From contig NC_044919.1 in assembly GCF_003576645.1 (NCBI RefSeq), positions 21,676,734 to 21,740,733 of the forward strand: a stretch of 64,000 bases of DNA, in the 5' to 3' direction. This document shows, one piece after another, positions 10,770 to 22,441 of the stretch (the stretch's first letter is position 1; each line of letters starts with the position of its first letter). Under the pieces are notes generated by a model. The model was not told the DNA's origin, did not search any database, and saw nothing but the letters and a program-made list of their open reading frames with translations. A program made the translations under genes and the position numbers. This stretch comes from Ipomoea triloba. Its lineage: Eukaryota > Streptophyta > Magnoliopsida > Solanales > Convolvulaceae.

Positions 10770-11707
10770 CTGCAATAACATTATACTAGTGTTTTACCCG
10801 TGCGGTGCACGGATAAAATTTTGTTATTATGAATTTAAATAAAAAAAATTAAAAATACAAATATATTAAAACGTACAATATAATAATATAACTAAGAAAA
10901 TTATACTTAGAAATTAAAAAATGTACATTTTAAATTTTGTATATGTGATTTTAAACTTTAATCAGACACATTTTCTTATATAATTGTGTAATACAGTGTA
11001 TATACAAATAATATTTATTAATATGTATATATGTAAATTCTATAATATAATTTCTGTAATTATAATTTATATTGATATATTATAATTAAAATAATTAAAT
11101 TTAGAAATTTAAAAATAGCATTTTAATTTTGTATGATTAATATAATGTATAAGTATATGTATGTATGCATTTTTTAAAATATAAATACTTATGAATACAC
11201 ATTTTGTTAATTTTATAATTTTATTCTTAATATATTTTATATTTTATTAATTATAATTAAGAATATTACATTTACAAATTAAAAGAATTTAATTTTTAAA
11301 TTTATATGGATTAAGGTAGTCCCTAACTATATTACATATTTAGACAAATTTTTAAATATTTTTGAATTTTTAATTAAGAGTATGAGTTTAGACATATTTT
11401 AAAATAATTTTTTTAATAAGTAACCATTGTAGTAATTTATAATTAGCGTGTATAATTATGTCAGTAATCACAATTCTATAAAAAAAAAGTGTATATATTT
11501 TCATATTGTACAAAATACTATAAATATAATATATGTCTACATAAATGGATAAAAAGAGAAATTGATATTTTTTTATTATATAGATATTTATAAATATTAT
11601 ATAATTTTTTCTTTGCATGAAAAAACATTCTTATTTTAAAATTTTACATTGATATCTGAGTTTTATTTTGATATCTACTTTGGTGATATTTTAAGCTTTG
11701 AGCAACA

Positions 11708-11900
11708 CTTGTGTGAGACCATCTTAGGGGTCACTTGTGTAAGACCGTCTTAGGGGTCACTTGTGTGAGACCGTCTTAGGGGTCTCAATCCGTAAGACGT
11801 ACCAGATCTTTGATTAATAGGTCGGGTCTTTGACATCGTTAATTAAAGATCCGACCCGTCTCACAGATTGAGACCATGAGACGGTCACACACAAGTTTTT
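11708..11900. mobile_element. second copy of the ACTTGTGTGAGACC MITE family
   Basis: The left end cacttgtgtgagacc is present as three tandem variants separated by tcttaggggt. The right end is agacggtcacacacaagttt. The middle holds a short palindrome around gatctttga and aaagatccgaccc. It is related to 7932-8374 and nested in the Helitron. Confidence 0.6.
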
Positions 11901-11931
11901 GCCTTAAACTTTTGTTTGTTATCATAAATAG

Positions 11932-12195
11932 TACTCTATCTGTCCCATTTTACCTATCATATTTACTATTAATTGGTCAAATCAATTCTTTCTTTATTGC
12001 TTATATTCTTTAATAATTTTTTATTATTTTTAAATTTATTTTTTTGTGTTTAATAGTACTTTTAATGTAGTTTCTAAATATGTATAAATTTTATATATTA
12101 ATGCTAAACTTAATATTATGAAAAATTAGATTAAAAATAACTTCAATCAATCCTCGTTAAACGAATCAGACAACCAAAATGGGACAGAGGTAGCA
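11932..12195. mobile_element. Stowaway-type MITE, diverged copy
   Basis: The ends are ctctatctgtcccatttta and the reverse complement of aaaatgggacagaggtag, the Stowaway consensus for Tc1/mariner MITEs. The interior matches the copy at 62693-62954 along its length (gtcaaatcaa, tttttgtgtttaatagtac, agtttctaaatat). Confidence 0.75.
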
Positions 12196-12289
12196 ATAGA
12201 TATCTGGAAACCATTTAGTTTTGTTTCTAAATATTTTCCAACCCCCGTATGAAACGTTTGAAAAAGAATTATTTCAATTGTCGTATGTA

Positions 12290-13156
12290 ATTAGATTGAT
12301 TTAATATGATTGTATGTTAATTTAATACATTAAAATAAAAATATCAATATAGGTGTTATTTAAAATTTCTTAATTAGAACTTTTTATTAATGGTATATTT
12401 TTATATATTAATTTTATTTGTATATAAAAAAAAATTGAAATTAAGTTGAAAAAGAATATACTGAGTATTAGTTTAGTGTACCTTAACAGGGTGTTTGGTT
12501 GGAGGGAATTTAAATTCCATTCCCACTTAATTCCACCTAATTCCGAAGGCAACTAAATTCCTTTGTTTGGTTGGAGGGAATTGCAATTCCGCGGAATTGC
12601 AATTCCCTCATTTTCATGGAATTAGAATCCCATGCCCCCCCTTGGGATTTCAATTCCATGAATTTTAGGAATAAAAAGAGATACTCCTAAGACAAAATTA
12701 CACTTCTCTTTTTTAACCTAAAATTGATGTCTGAACTTCTCTTTTAGTTAACACCATGTTTTATCTTGTTTTCTCATAACTCTTAAATATTTAAATTTGA
12801 TATGTGTATATAACGTATTTATCTAAATTTTGAAAAGCAAAATTTTTCTATTTGTGCGTCGATCTATTCAAAATACATGTGCAGAATTGTTCAAAATAGT
12901 GATGGAATGGCGTGAGTTGTGTAAATCTTTATATGCAGAAATTTTGAAAGCAAATTTTGAGTTGCCTAAACTTTGAAAAGCACATTATGTACATCTTGGT
13001 TCCTGGATTAATTTTGATGTATGTTGAACTTATGAAGCTTAACATTTGATGAAGTATTTGCATGAAAATTAATTACAATATATCTAGTTCAAGAGATATG
13101 GTAGATGAGTGGTATTTGAATTTATTAATATGTTATATTTTTTGTGTACTTGTCAT

Positions 13157-13193
<37 letters not shown>

Positions 13194-13399
13194 NAAAAGA
13201 ATATACGGAGTATTAGTTTAGTGTACCTTAAAAGTAGACCATGATTCATGGTATGATAAATATTTTAGATAATTATTACTATAAATTAAATTAACATATA
13301 TAAAATTTTTATAATTATTTAATTAGGTAAGAAATGATTGAAATTTCAAATTTCAAAACAGAAGTAGTTTTTTAAGATGAGCGGAAAACAATACTTATG

Positions 13400-13432
<33 letters not shown>

Positions 13433-13810
13433 TGATTATGTAAATCTATGTTAATTTTAATTATATATTGCAATAGTATTTTAAAAAATCAATCTACAAC
13501 ATTTTAAAAATGAGCCAATATTATATTGAAAATGAATATAATATAGTGATTTAATATAATTATATGTTAATTTAATACATTAAAATAAAAATATCAATAT
13601 TGGTGTTATTTAAAAGTTTTTAATTAGAAATTTTTAATGATATATTTTTATATATTAATTTTATTTGTATATAAAAAAATACTGAACTTAAGTTGAAAAA
13701 GAATATACGGAGTATTAATTTAGGGTACCTTAAAAGTAGACCATGATTAATGGTATGATAAATATTTTAGATAATTATTACTATAAATTAAATTAACATA
13801 TATAACATTT
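12290..13810. repeat. direct repeats split by a MITE-like segment and a single N
   Basis: A block containing tatattaattttatttgtat and gaatatacggagtatta occurs at about 12290-12486, again after the N (13195-13310, right half only), and at 13530-13810. The interval 12487-13193 opens with gggtgtttggttggaggga and palindromic aattgcaattcc words, like the element at 47048-47668, and ends in (TAA)n and one N at 13194. The N plus the repeated edge suggests an unresolved contig join. Confidence 0.55.
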
Positions 13811-13846
13811 TTGTATTTATTTGATTGTTGGAATTTTTAAATACTA

Positions 13847-14290
13847 TAATATACATCATATAATAATTTGATTGTTGAAATTTTGTTTTTGAATATTATC
13901 ATGAGAGAAATTTAATTACGTACATTAACATAATATAGTAATATTTTTTTAATACTATAATATACATCATATAGTAATTTGATTGTTGGAATTTTTATTT
14001 TTTTGAATATTATCATGAGAGTAATTTAATTACGTACATTAACGTAATATAGTAATATTTTTTTAATACTATAATATACATCATATAGTAATTTTTTTTG
14101 AATATTATCATGAGAGGAATTTAATTACGTACATTAACATAATATAGTAATATTTTTTTTGAATACTATAATATACATCATATAGTAATTTGATTGTTTG
14201 AATTTTTTTTTTGAATATTATCATGAAAGGAATTTAATTACGTACATTAACGTATAGTAATATTTTTTTTGAATACTAAAATATACATCA
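13847..14290. repeat. tandem repeat, about 4.5 units of roughly 90-115 bp
   Basis: Units start near 13847, 13959, 14075, 14165 and 14273. They share actataatatacatcatat, gaatattatcatgagag and aatttaattacgtacattaa. Unit length varies through T-runs. It lies within the Helitron at 10786-14577. Confidence 0.75.
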
Positions 14291-15136
14291 TAGTATAAGG
14301 AATACTATAATAGATGCCTGAAATATAATTAAAATAAAAGTAATTTGAATGCTATATATTTCATTAATAAATAAGGAATCCAGGAATGGAATTGAATAAA
14401 GAATGGAATCATAATTTGAATATTTTGTCAATTTTAGCCATAAATAAGGAATGATAAGGAAGGCTAGAATTTCTGATAAGGAATTATTATATATTATTAT
14501 GTTGACCGATTTCAAAATTTTTGGACTAAAATGAGCGAGAAAGCTAGTATTTCTGTTTTAATATATATATAGATAGATTAGCGCATATATATTACCGAGA
14601 AATATAATGAAAGAGGTTGGACAAAAATATGAATTTCTGTAAAAGTGGATAAAAATACAGAAAATAGTAATGGCCTGGGTTTACCGTTTTTGAAGCATTT
14701 TTTTCAGAAAAATAAAGCTTTTCCTTATCTCAAGTATAAAGCACTGAGTTCCGTACCTAAGTCTATGTATGTATATCTCAAGTATATATATATATGTATG
14801 TATGTATCATTGCGGATTGTTGAGAAATTTCCGGCCGCCAAACACGTAGGCACGGATCAGATTATATTTGCACCAAATTCGTATATAGTTTGACATAATT
14901 ATTAATTAATTTAATAATATAATAACAATAAAATAGACTAATTTCAAGTATAATCATTGGATGATAATTAGAAGTTATTTGCGATTATTTTCTATAATAT
15001 TGTTAATTCAGTAATTAAATAAAAATGCTAGTAATGTGAATTCATAGCGATTACATTAATAAAAAACATAACATTACATTAACATATCATAAAGAAAAGA
15101 ATACAAGAAGTCGTGTTCAAGTTGGGACACAATTAT

Positions 15137-18100
15137 CTATTATGGTTTTTTATCTGATAATTTCCTCAACGGGGTGACGATATCTCCCATAGTCCATTTC
15201 ATTTTGAAACCTACTCCTTTATTGTTGTCCTTCATGATTTTGCGGCGCACATTTGAGGGTGGTAGGGTAATTACCCTACTGTTCCGATGATTCTCTTTGG
15301 TTGTCACTAGATAGAGGTCACATGCACAACACATTTTATAATAGTTTTAAATAAACACGATATGAAAAAAGGAGTCTGGGACATTTCTCTTGAAATGACA
15401 TGCTGCTAAGATGTGCACGTAAGGCAAGCCGTCTACTGCCCATTCACCGCATGTGCATGGGCAGTAACCTCGTAAAGCTCAATATGGTTATTATATGGAT
15501 TAACGGTGGCAGTGTACTTGAATTTTCCCCGCACTGACATCTCTTTAGAAATATTCTTTGGTCAACTTTAGCTGAATTGTAGCATTAACTCCCCGCTAGT
15601 GTGCCTATTTAAAAACATAGCAACTAACTTTTTGAACGTTAGCCGAGCAATAGCATTTACAAGTAACATTCGACAACCCTTTAATGTAGTATTGAATGAT
15701 TATGAGCTATTGGATGGTATACATAATACCAAACCTGTAACCACCATCGTAAGACAATGCCGATAGTTGCTTTGGGATTTCGGACAAGTATTGGTAAGCT
15801 TGGGGCTACTGATCCTCTATAACCCTCATTGCGTTCTGGTATTCCAATCTTGTTACCGCAACACTCGCTTCCCAGATTAGTGATTTGAGCTTCTTGGTTT
15901 TGAACTTCGTCATGACATTACTATGGAGATGTCGTAGGCAATATCGGCGGTGCACGCGTGACGGATGTAATTATGTCAAGGCATTAGATGTGACATCAAT
16001 GCCTAGGTGCCTGTCCGAAATTATGCATATGGACTCATGTGTTACTAGTACTTGTAAAAACCAAGTCCAACTATTACCATTCTAAGAATTGACAATAGAG
16101 TACGCCAATGGCAAAAGTTCTTTGTTTCCATTCATACTCATAGCGAACACCAAATGTCCTTTGTATTTACCATATAGATGTGTATCGTCTATGGTAATTA
16201 TAGGAAAGCAATAACCAAAACTATCAATACTTGCCTTCAAAGCCCAAAATGCGTATTTGAACTCACAGTAATTAGGATCCGATCCCTTGCTGATAAATGT
16301 CAAAATGTTCATGTTTTCACATTGCATCTAAGTTTATTTTCCTTGTCATTTGTTATAATTTTACCGAAAATGTTCTCATTTGATTCATTTGTGTGTTTAA
16401 GCCCAATTCTTGGTGATTTATTAGATGAATTAAATGATTTTTGGAGCATTTGGGATGCATGTAGAGTCAATGGGAGCCAATGAGAAGCTATGAAGATGGG
16501 GGAAACACCTCTAAGAGAGCCAAATTATGGTGTTTTTAATGGTCTTGGTCATTTGGACAAACAGAGGAAAAATTGGAGCAAAAGAGCAAGAAGTTGAGAT
16601 TCCCGCACAATTCGTCCATTTCTCGGTTTGTTGATCATATCTTTGCGTAGAAATGTCCAAATCAAGTGATTTTTATATCATTGGAAAACTAACTTGAAGG
16701 GCTACAACTTTGATGAAGATCACAAACACTAATTCAAAAGATTCAGGGGTGAAAATAGCCTAGAAGATGAACAATGTGCGCAGAGTGCACACTGCCTGCT
16801 GGCCACGGGTCTAGCCACGGCCGTAGCCACTAGGCAGTGTGCCTTCGTTTTCTGGCCACGGGTTTGACCACGGGCGTGGCCACACCCGTGGCCAGCCTTC
16901 CTTGCTTGTATTTAACCCCGTTTTTAGCCATTTTAACTCGGTTCCAACCCATTTTAGAACCCTAGCTTCTCTCTTTTATTTTCTTTGATATTTTTTTTAG
17001 GTTATATTAGACTTATATTTAGGTTCCTAAACATTTTGAAAGCTTGGATTGAAGCGTTTAAACTTGGATTTCAAGGATTTCATATCCATTTTCACTAGAT
17101 AAGTTCTTCTTTTCTTTATTTCATTTCTTGCAATTTTACTTTCTTGTTTTATTGCTTTGATCTTTATCTTGTGTTTGTTATGGAATTCCTTGTTGATTAT
17201 GAATCTTTTGATATTTTCATTATGCTTATGTGTGATTAGTTCTCCTTGGAGGGAGGTAGGGATGTAGGCTAGGTATTTGATTGATGATTTTGAATTAGTT
17301 AATGAAAGTTGAGACTTGACTTTGATGTTGTTGATTGACATGATTATTTGAGTCCCGATTAGGGAGTGACAACCTAGTCTAATTTCAAGGAGTTGATCAA
17401 CCATACTTCACCTTTGAGAAAAGGGGGGTATGTGATGTTAAGAACATCAAGTGTTTGATGAAATAACTCTTAGACATTCTTGAGTCATGAGAATGTCCTT
17501 GAATGTTCTAGGAGTGTGGAATGATCTTGAGAAAGGCTTCCCTATTGTTATATGACATCTATCATCTTTTGGTCCCCAATTTGGTTTCTCTATCTTGACC
17601 CACCTTTAATTCCTATCTACTTCCACTTTCTTATCATTTGTTTTCATTATAGTGTGTGTTGTTTGATATTGTGTTTGTATCCAAATCACCCCTTTGGTTT
17701 GGCTAGATTTCCATGAGGAACATTAGTATCTTATGCTTGGAATACTAAAGCTCTACTCCTATCGCCAATCCTTGTGAGAACGATATCCGGTGTAAGGATA
17801 CCCTCTTACACATCCACTCACCCGAAAGACTACCTCATCACTTGCTGACCCTGTTGTTTGAAAGTCAATAACTGACCCTGGGTTCGTTATCACTAGTGAT
17901 TGCAAATATTTGGACAAGTCATCGTATCACTTATCCCATTCGCCGTAAATGTTTTGAATCCCTATTTAACGGGCGTTCCAAGCTTTCTTGTATAACACAG
18001 TGATCCTGTGCTTGTCTTTCACATCTACTTGGATGTTCTTGACCTTGTACCCAAGATAAGCGACTAATTTTTCTGAGTAAATCAACTATGAATTTGCTCG

Positions 18101-18913
18101 TGCAATTGCAGTCATCGCCATGGCCACTATGGTTGTAATCCACCCTACATGTGTGTGTAAGGCAATATTTTTTAATGATCCACTCCGTGTTAGTGCCACA
18201 CATTTTACTTGCTGACAATGACCAAAAACATGGTTGCTCATCACTATTGTTGTGCAAACAAATTGCTTTCCAACATTTGTGATCCTTGAATGCTGTTTTG
18301 AATTGCTTCTATTCCACTATATTGTGCAAAGACACGACTTTTTTCAATTCCTTGTATCGATCAAATATCATGACAACTTGTAAAACATTTTTTATTGGAC
18401 TATACCAAGACGTATATTCATCATGCTCTCTGTACCTGACCCAAATGAGAAGCCGGCATAGTAATATGGAATAACGACATTTAGAATGGGAGCTTTGCCT
18501 CTTCGCAATGGTTGTTGAGGAGTCATCTCATTTTCGTCTACCTCAAGGGTAAATGACACATTTTGAGACATACTTTGGTTTTCACCGTCTGAGTGATTAG
18601 TACTTGATTTTGTCTCCTCCTCGCTACTGGAAGTGGAAGAATCAGAATGTTGTTCCGTTTGAGCACATTGTGATAAATTAACAAATGGTTCTGATGAGCT
18701 ACAAATGTTATAGCTTGAACTCCCACCCCTTACTTTGTCCACTAGAAGGTATGATAAATAATTTTTGTCATAAGCATCTACACGTCCCGACAATTGTGTC
18801 AACCTTGTTAATAAGCCCATGAAGCTTGTATTCGTTGTTGTTGTGGGTGTTACTGTAACATATAGATACAATTCCCCAAAACGTGACTTGTTACTGACAA
18901 AAGGGTATTGCAC
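15137..18913 (-). pseudogene. MuDR-type transposase pseudogene
   Basis: Order along the minus strand: an N-terminal MULE region (18913-18392); a MuDR-type zinc region with CRVDYNHSG and TSKFI (18257-17931), then VKNIQVDVKD and KYLQSL in another frame; an insertion; the catalytic MULE domain (16327-16082) with TIDDTHLYGKYKG; ISDRHLGIDV and HRRYCLRHLHSN (about 16030-15930); and a SWIM zinc finger with CPCTCGEWAVDGLPYVH (15464-15395). Several in-frame stops and frameshifts are present, and the core is split by about 1.5 kb of foreign DNA. It once encoded the mobilising enzyme of the element at 14863-21051. Confidence 0.85.
16340..17890. mobile_element. insertion in the MuDR transposase, probably an old LTR-type segment
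   Basis: The block separates two halves of the transposase. It contains gccacgggcgtggccac-like palindromes near 16800-16900, a long T-rich non-coding stretch, and ccttgtgagaacgatatccg at about 17770. Such words are typical of LTR or leader regions of gypsy elements. I see no gag, no confident LTR ends and no TSD, so class and borders are tentative. Confidence 0.4.
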
Positions 18914-19380
18914 GTGGAATAAACCTTGTTCAGTGGACAGTACAATCTCACAGTTAACTCCAATATTGTGTCATAAGATTCCCACATAGGTATAGTGAAA
19001 ACCTTTATAGGTCATACTCTACATGAGAAGAAGCTATTCAATCTTTCAATACTTATATAGAGCAATATTCTTCCAATGTGTCATCTGCCACAAGAAATGA
19101 CAAATCAACAACTACTTCAACCTCTATTGCAACTGTTGAAATGATAGAGTAACTACGTGTTGAGTTGTTGCATGAAAATAATGATCATGATTTGAAAATT
19201 GATGCTATGTTAGAGGAATTTAAACATATATTTTTGAAGTAAAATTTAATATGATTTATTTCTCATTTTAGACATTTCAATTCATAGTCATTTCACTCAT
19301 TGCATCTTCAGCGAATATATTTGTTTTCAAGAGCACATGTGATTGTGTGTTCCCAACTTTGTGTTTTAAAAGTGAATAAC

Positions 19381-19515
19381 AGCCAAAGACCTTGTGGTCT
19401 AGTGGCACCCGATATCCCGGTTTACACTCCCACATGGATGATGGGAGTGGGTTCGAGTCTCAGTGGAGGCAACTGTTGCTCTTTGTGCTTCAGTAGGTTG
19501 AGAAAGTAGTTATGA
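19381..19515 (+). mobile_element. tRNA-derived SINE, family 1
   Basis: The sequence has a pol III A-box-like tggtctagtggc (19395-19406) and a B box ggttcgagtct (19450-19460). It matches the SINE at 48259-48397 up to the cagtaggttga region. The A-rich tail is missing: after about 19500 the sequence runs into the tandem repeats. Confidence 0.7.
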
Positions 19516-20440
19516 ACAGAATGAGAACGAGAAAGATTCGGGCGGTAGACGACTTGAGAAAGTAGTTATGAACAGAATGAGAACGAGAAAGATTCGGGCG
19601 GTAGACGACTTGCCTTGCAAGCACGTCTTAGACGAAATGTCCTAGAATCCTATTATCGGATATGTTATGCAGTAGACGACTTGAGAAAGTAGTTATGAAC
19701 AGAATGAGAACGAGAAAGATTCGGGCGGTAGACGACTTGCCTTGCACGCACGTCTTAGACGAAATGTCCTAGAATCCTATTATCGGATATGTTATGCAGG
19801 TGACCTCTATCTAGTGACAACCGAAGAACATCATCAGAACAGTGGGGGGGGGGGGGGAAATTACCCTACCACCATCAAATGCGCACAAGTTGAGGACACA
19901 ACAAAAGAGTAGGTTTCAAAATGAAATGGTCTAGAAATGTCCTAGATCCTATTATCGAATATGTTATGCAGGTGACCTCTATCTAGTGACAACCGAAGAA
20001 CATCATTAGAACAGTGGGGGGGGGGGGGGTAATTACCCTACCACCATCAAATGCGCACAAGTTGAGGACAACAACAAAAGAGTAGGTTTCAAAATGAAAT
20101 GGTCTAGAAATGTCCTAGACTCCTATTATCGAATATGTTATGCAGGTGACCTCTATCTAGTGACAACCGAAGAACATCATCAAAACAGTAGGGGGTAATT
20201 ACCCTACCACCATCAAATGCGCACCACAAATTGAGGACAACAACAAAAGAGTAGGTTTCACAGTAGGGGGTAATTACCCTACCACCATCAAATGCGCACC
20301 ACAAATTGAGGACAACAACAAAAGAGTAGGTTTCAAAATGTAATTACCCTACCACCATCAAATGCGCACCACAAATTGAGGACAACAACAAAAGAGTAGG
20401 TTTCAAAATGAAATGGACTATAGTAGACATGGACAAAGTG
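19496..20440. repeat. complex tandem array derived from the transposase 3' end
   Basis: Several units recur. The unit gagaaagtagttatgaacag occurs three times (about 19498, 19552, 19684). The unit gaaatgtcctaga..atcctattatcg occurs four times. The unit taccctaccaccatcaaatg occurs five times (near 19860, 20030, 20195, 20275, 20345). G-runs of about 13-16 lie at 19843 and 20016. The unit is the inverted copy of 15137-15440, i.e. the SWIM to stop region plus inner TIR of the MuDR element. The array is non-coding. Confidence 0.8.
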
Positions 20441-20510
20441 TCCCAAGTTGAACATGACTTTTTGTATCCTTTTCTTTATGATATGTTAATATAATGTTGT
20501 GTTTTTTTAA

Positions 20511-20844
20511 GAGTTAATGCCGTATGAGGTCCTCTGAGTATAGTGGTTTTGTCACGTTTAGTCATAAACTTTCAAATTGACTACTCGTGGTCCTTCGACT
20601 TTCAAATTGTCACCATCTGTGGTCCAAGTAACCACCCATTGTTCTTCAACTTTCAAAATTTAACCAACTCTGGTCCTCAGGACCATGACTGGTTAAATTT
20701 GATAGTTGAAGGAACATGGATGGTTAACTTGGATCGCGGATGGTAACAATTTAAAAATCGAAGGACCACGGGTGATCAATTTAAAAATTTTGGACTAAAC
20801 GTGACAAACAATATATTTGGAGGACCCTTGATGGTATTAACTGT
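20511..20844. mobile_element. Mutator-like MITE, TSD TTTTTTTAA
   Basis: The element starts gagttaatgccgtatgaggt and ends, reversed, acagttaataccatcaaggg. A 9-bp direct repeat TTTTTTTAA flanks it (20502-20510, 20845-20853). It is inserted in the right TIR of the MuDR element, whose sequence resumes on both sides. Its ends resemble those of the Pack element at 6001-7363. Confidence 0.78.
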
Positions 20845-21934
20845 TTTTTTTAATATAATCGCTATGAATTCAATTCACATTACTACAATTTTTATTTAAT
20901 TACTGAATTAACAATATTCTAGAAAATAATCACAAATAACTTCTAGTTATAACCCAATGATTATACTAGAAATTAATCTATTTTATTGTTATTAAATTAT
21001 TAAATTAATTAATAATTATGTCAAACTATATATGAATTTGGTGCAAATATAAATACCCCTTTGGGACACATTGAAATGGTGGAGCTCTGATCTAGATTCT
21101 CTTGCAATAATACTATCACCCCATCTTAATATCTTTTTAAACTTGTTTTACGGTTGTGTTGGCCTGCAGACTGGCCACCCCGTGACCCTGAAATCAACAC
21201 ACACACATATAATCAAAAATATAATCTATTTATAATTTTCTGTATCATAAGTAGTAAACAAAAAAAAAAGTAAATCATTTTTAATAATTAAGAATATAAT
21301 CAAATCGGGTTTCCTCGTTAAGAAAGAATATAATTGATCATGGGCTAGGGGAAATCAACAATGCAATTAGCCTAACAAAAAATGATGGGTAGTTTAGATC
21401 CGTGCTCATACAACGTACTTGGTCTCGAGACGCGACTAGTCAACGGTGACAATGTGGAAGAAGGAATTAAATGGTGATCACAAGATTATAGATGTTTTAC
21501 TCTACTATAAATATCCGATTACCATGAGACTCTTTTAGGTATATATTGCATTTCTTCTACTATAAAGGTCATTGTCAATGGGGAAAGAGAGCACAATTGT
21601 ACATGTATAAAATTAATTACAAAAATAGTGATTTTTACTATTTGGTGTCTACATTAAAACTATTGTTTTTATTTATTTTTCTCTCTCAATTAGGTTTTGT
21701 TAACCTTATGATTGACTAACTCATAGTTATAACTTATAAAACCAACATAATATAATTATATATGAGAAATTTTAAATTTGAAAATAAGATGTACAAAAAA
21801 AGAAAGATATTTGCAATAAAAAATGGGTAGTACTCGGATAGTACCCGTAGGCCATAGGCCATAGTACCCTGCACTAGCTAGTTTGAAATTAATTTGTGAA
21901 TTGTCTTAAAAAGTTGAAATGAATGAAGGAGAAG

Positions 21935-22441
21935 CTGGAATCGGCAGATATAATAGTCATCTCCATAAACGGCATGCAACGTTTCAAGTGGCTTGATTTT
22001 AGGATTTCTTGGAGTGAAACAAACGCTCATGTTCACCAAAGCTTTCACTTTATCGGGCCTATACAAACACAGAGCCCAAGCCATCATAGCTCCCCAGTCG
22101 TGTCCCACTACGAACACCTTCTCTTCATCTTCTGCCGCCAAGGCGCTTATGAGCGCTACCAGGTCACCCACCACGTGGAGACTCGTGAACTTGGAAGGGT
22201 CATCGTTGGGAGCTCCGGTCGTCTCGCCGTAGCCGCGGAGGTCCGAAGCTACGGCTCGGTACCCCTGCGACGCTAGGAAACACATTTGGTGGCGCCACGT
22301 GTACCAGCACTCAGGGAAACCGTGGAGGAAGAGAACCACCGGACCTTGACCAGCTTGGGCGACGTGCATGTTTATTCCGTTCACACTTATGGAAATGTGT
22401 TCTATTCCTTCCCTATCTCTCTGCATAATCTTTCTTATCAT
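21935..22441 (-). pseudogene. epoxide hydrolase copy D, exon 1
   Basis: Exon 1 is an open frame with HGFP, GHDWG and YGDDYYICRFQ, and is very close to copy B. Two lesions are visible. The original ATG is AGG (22414-22412); in-frame upstream ATGs at 22426 and 22441 could give short extensions. The splice donor after CCAG is CT instead of GT (21934-21933), so reading runs on to a stop at 21878. A Pro in the APDLRGYG motif is Ser. The partner exon 2 is at 10277-10769. With the frameshift there, I judge this a pseudogene of recent origin. Confidence 0.85.

Larger units (their letters stand above)
10786..14577 (-). mobile_element. non-autonomous Helitron in the intron of epoxide hydrolase copy D
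   Basis: Read on the minus strand, the element begins TCTATCTATATATA at 14577 after a host A. It ends with a GC-rich hairpin CCGTGCACCGCACGG (10798-10812), then CTAG (10789-10786) and a host T. Those are the standard Helitron marks: TC start, hairpin close to the end, CTRR end, insertion between A and T, no TSD. The 3.8 kb interior has no Rep or helicase. It contains MITEs at 11708-11900 and 11932-12195, a MITE-like segment near 12490 and several direct repeats. Confidence 0.82.
14863..21051. mobile_element. long-TIR Mutator-like element with decayed transposase
   Basis: The arms are inverted repeats. The left arm begins atatttgcaccaaattc (about 14863) and the right arm ends gaatttggtgcaaatat (about 21051). 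Matching continues inward through the cataattattaattaa and catatcataaagaaaag words and into the 3' coding end of the transposase, so the TIR overlaps the SWIM region. A MITE (20511-20844), a SINE (19381-19515) and tandem expansions interrupt the right arm. No TSD was found. The element lies in the intron of epoxide hydrolase copy D. Confidence 0.7.

Noticed and set aside
19496..20440. CRISPR-like array of repeats and spacers
   Set aside because: The units are unequal tandem duplications of transposase sequence in a plant genome.
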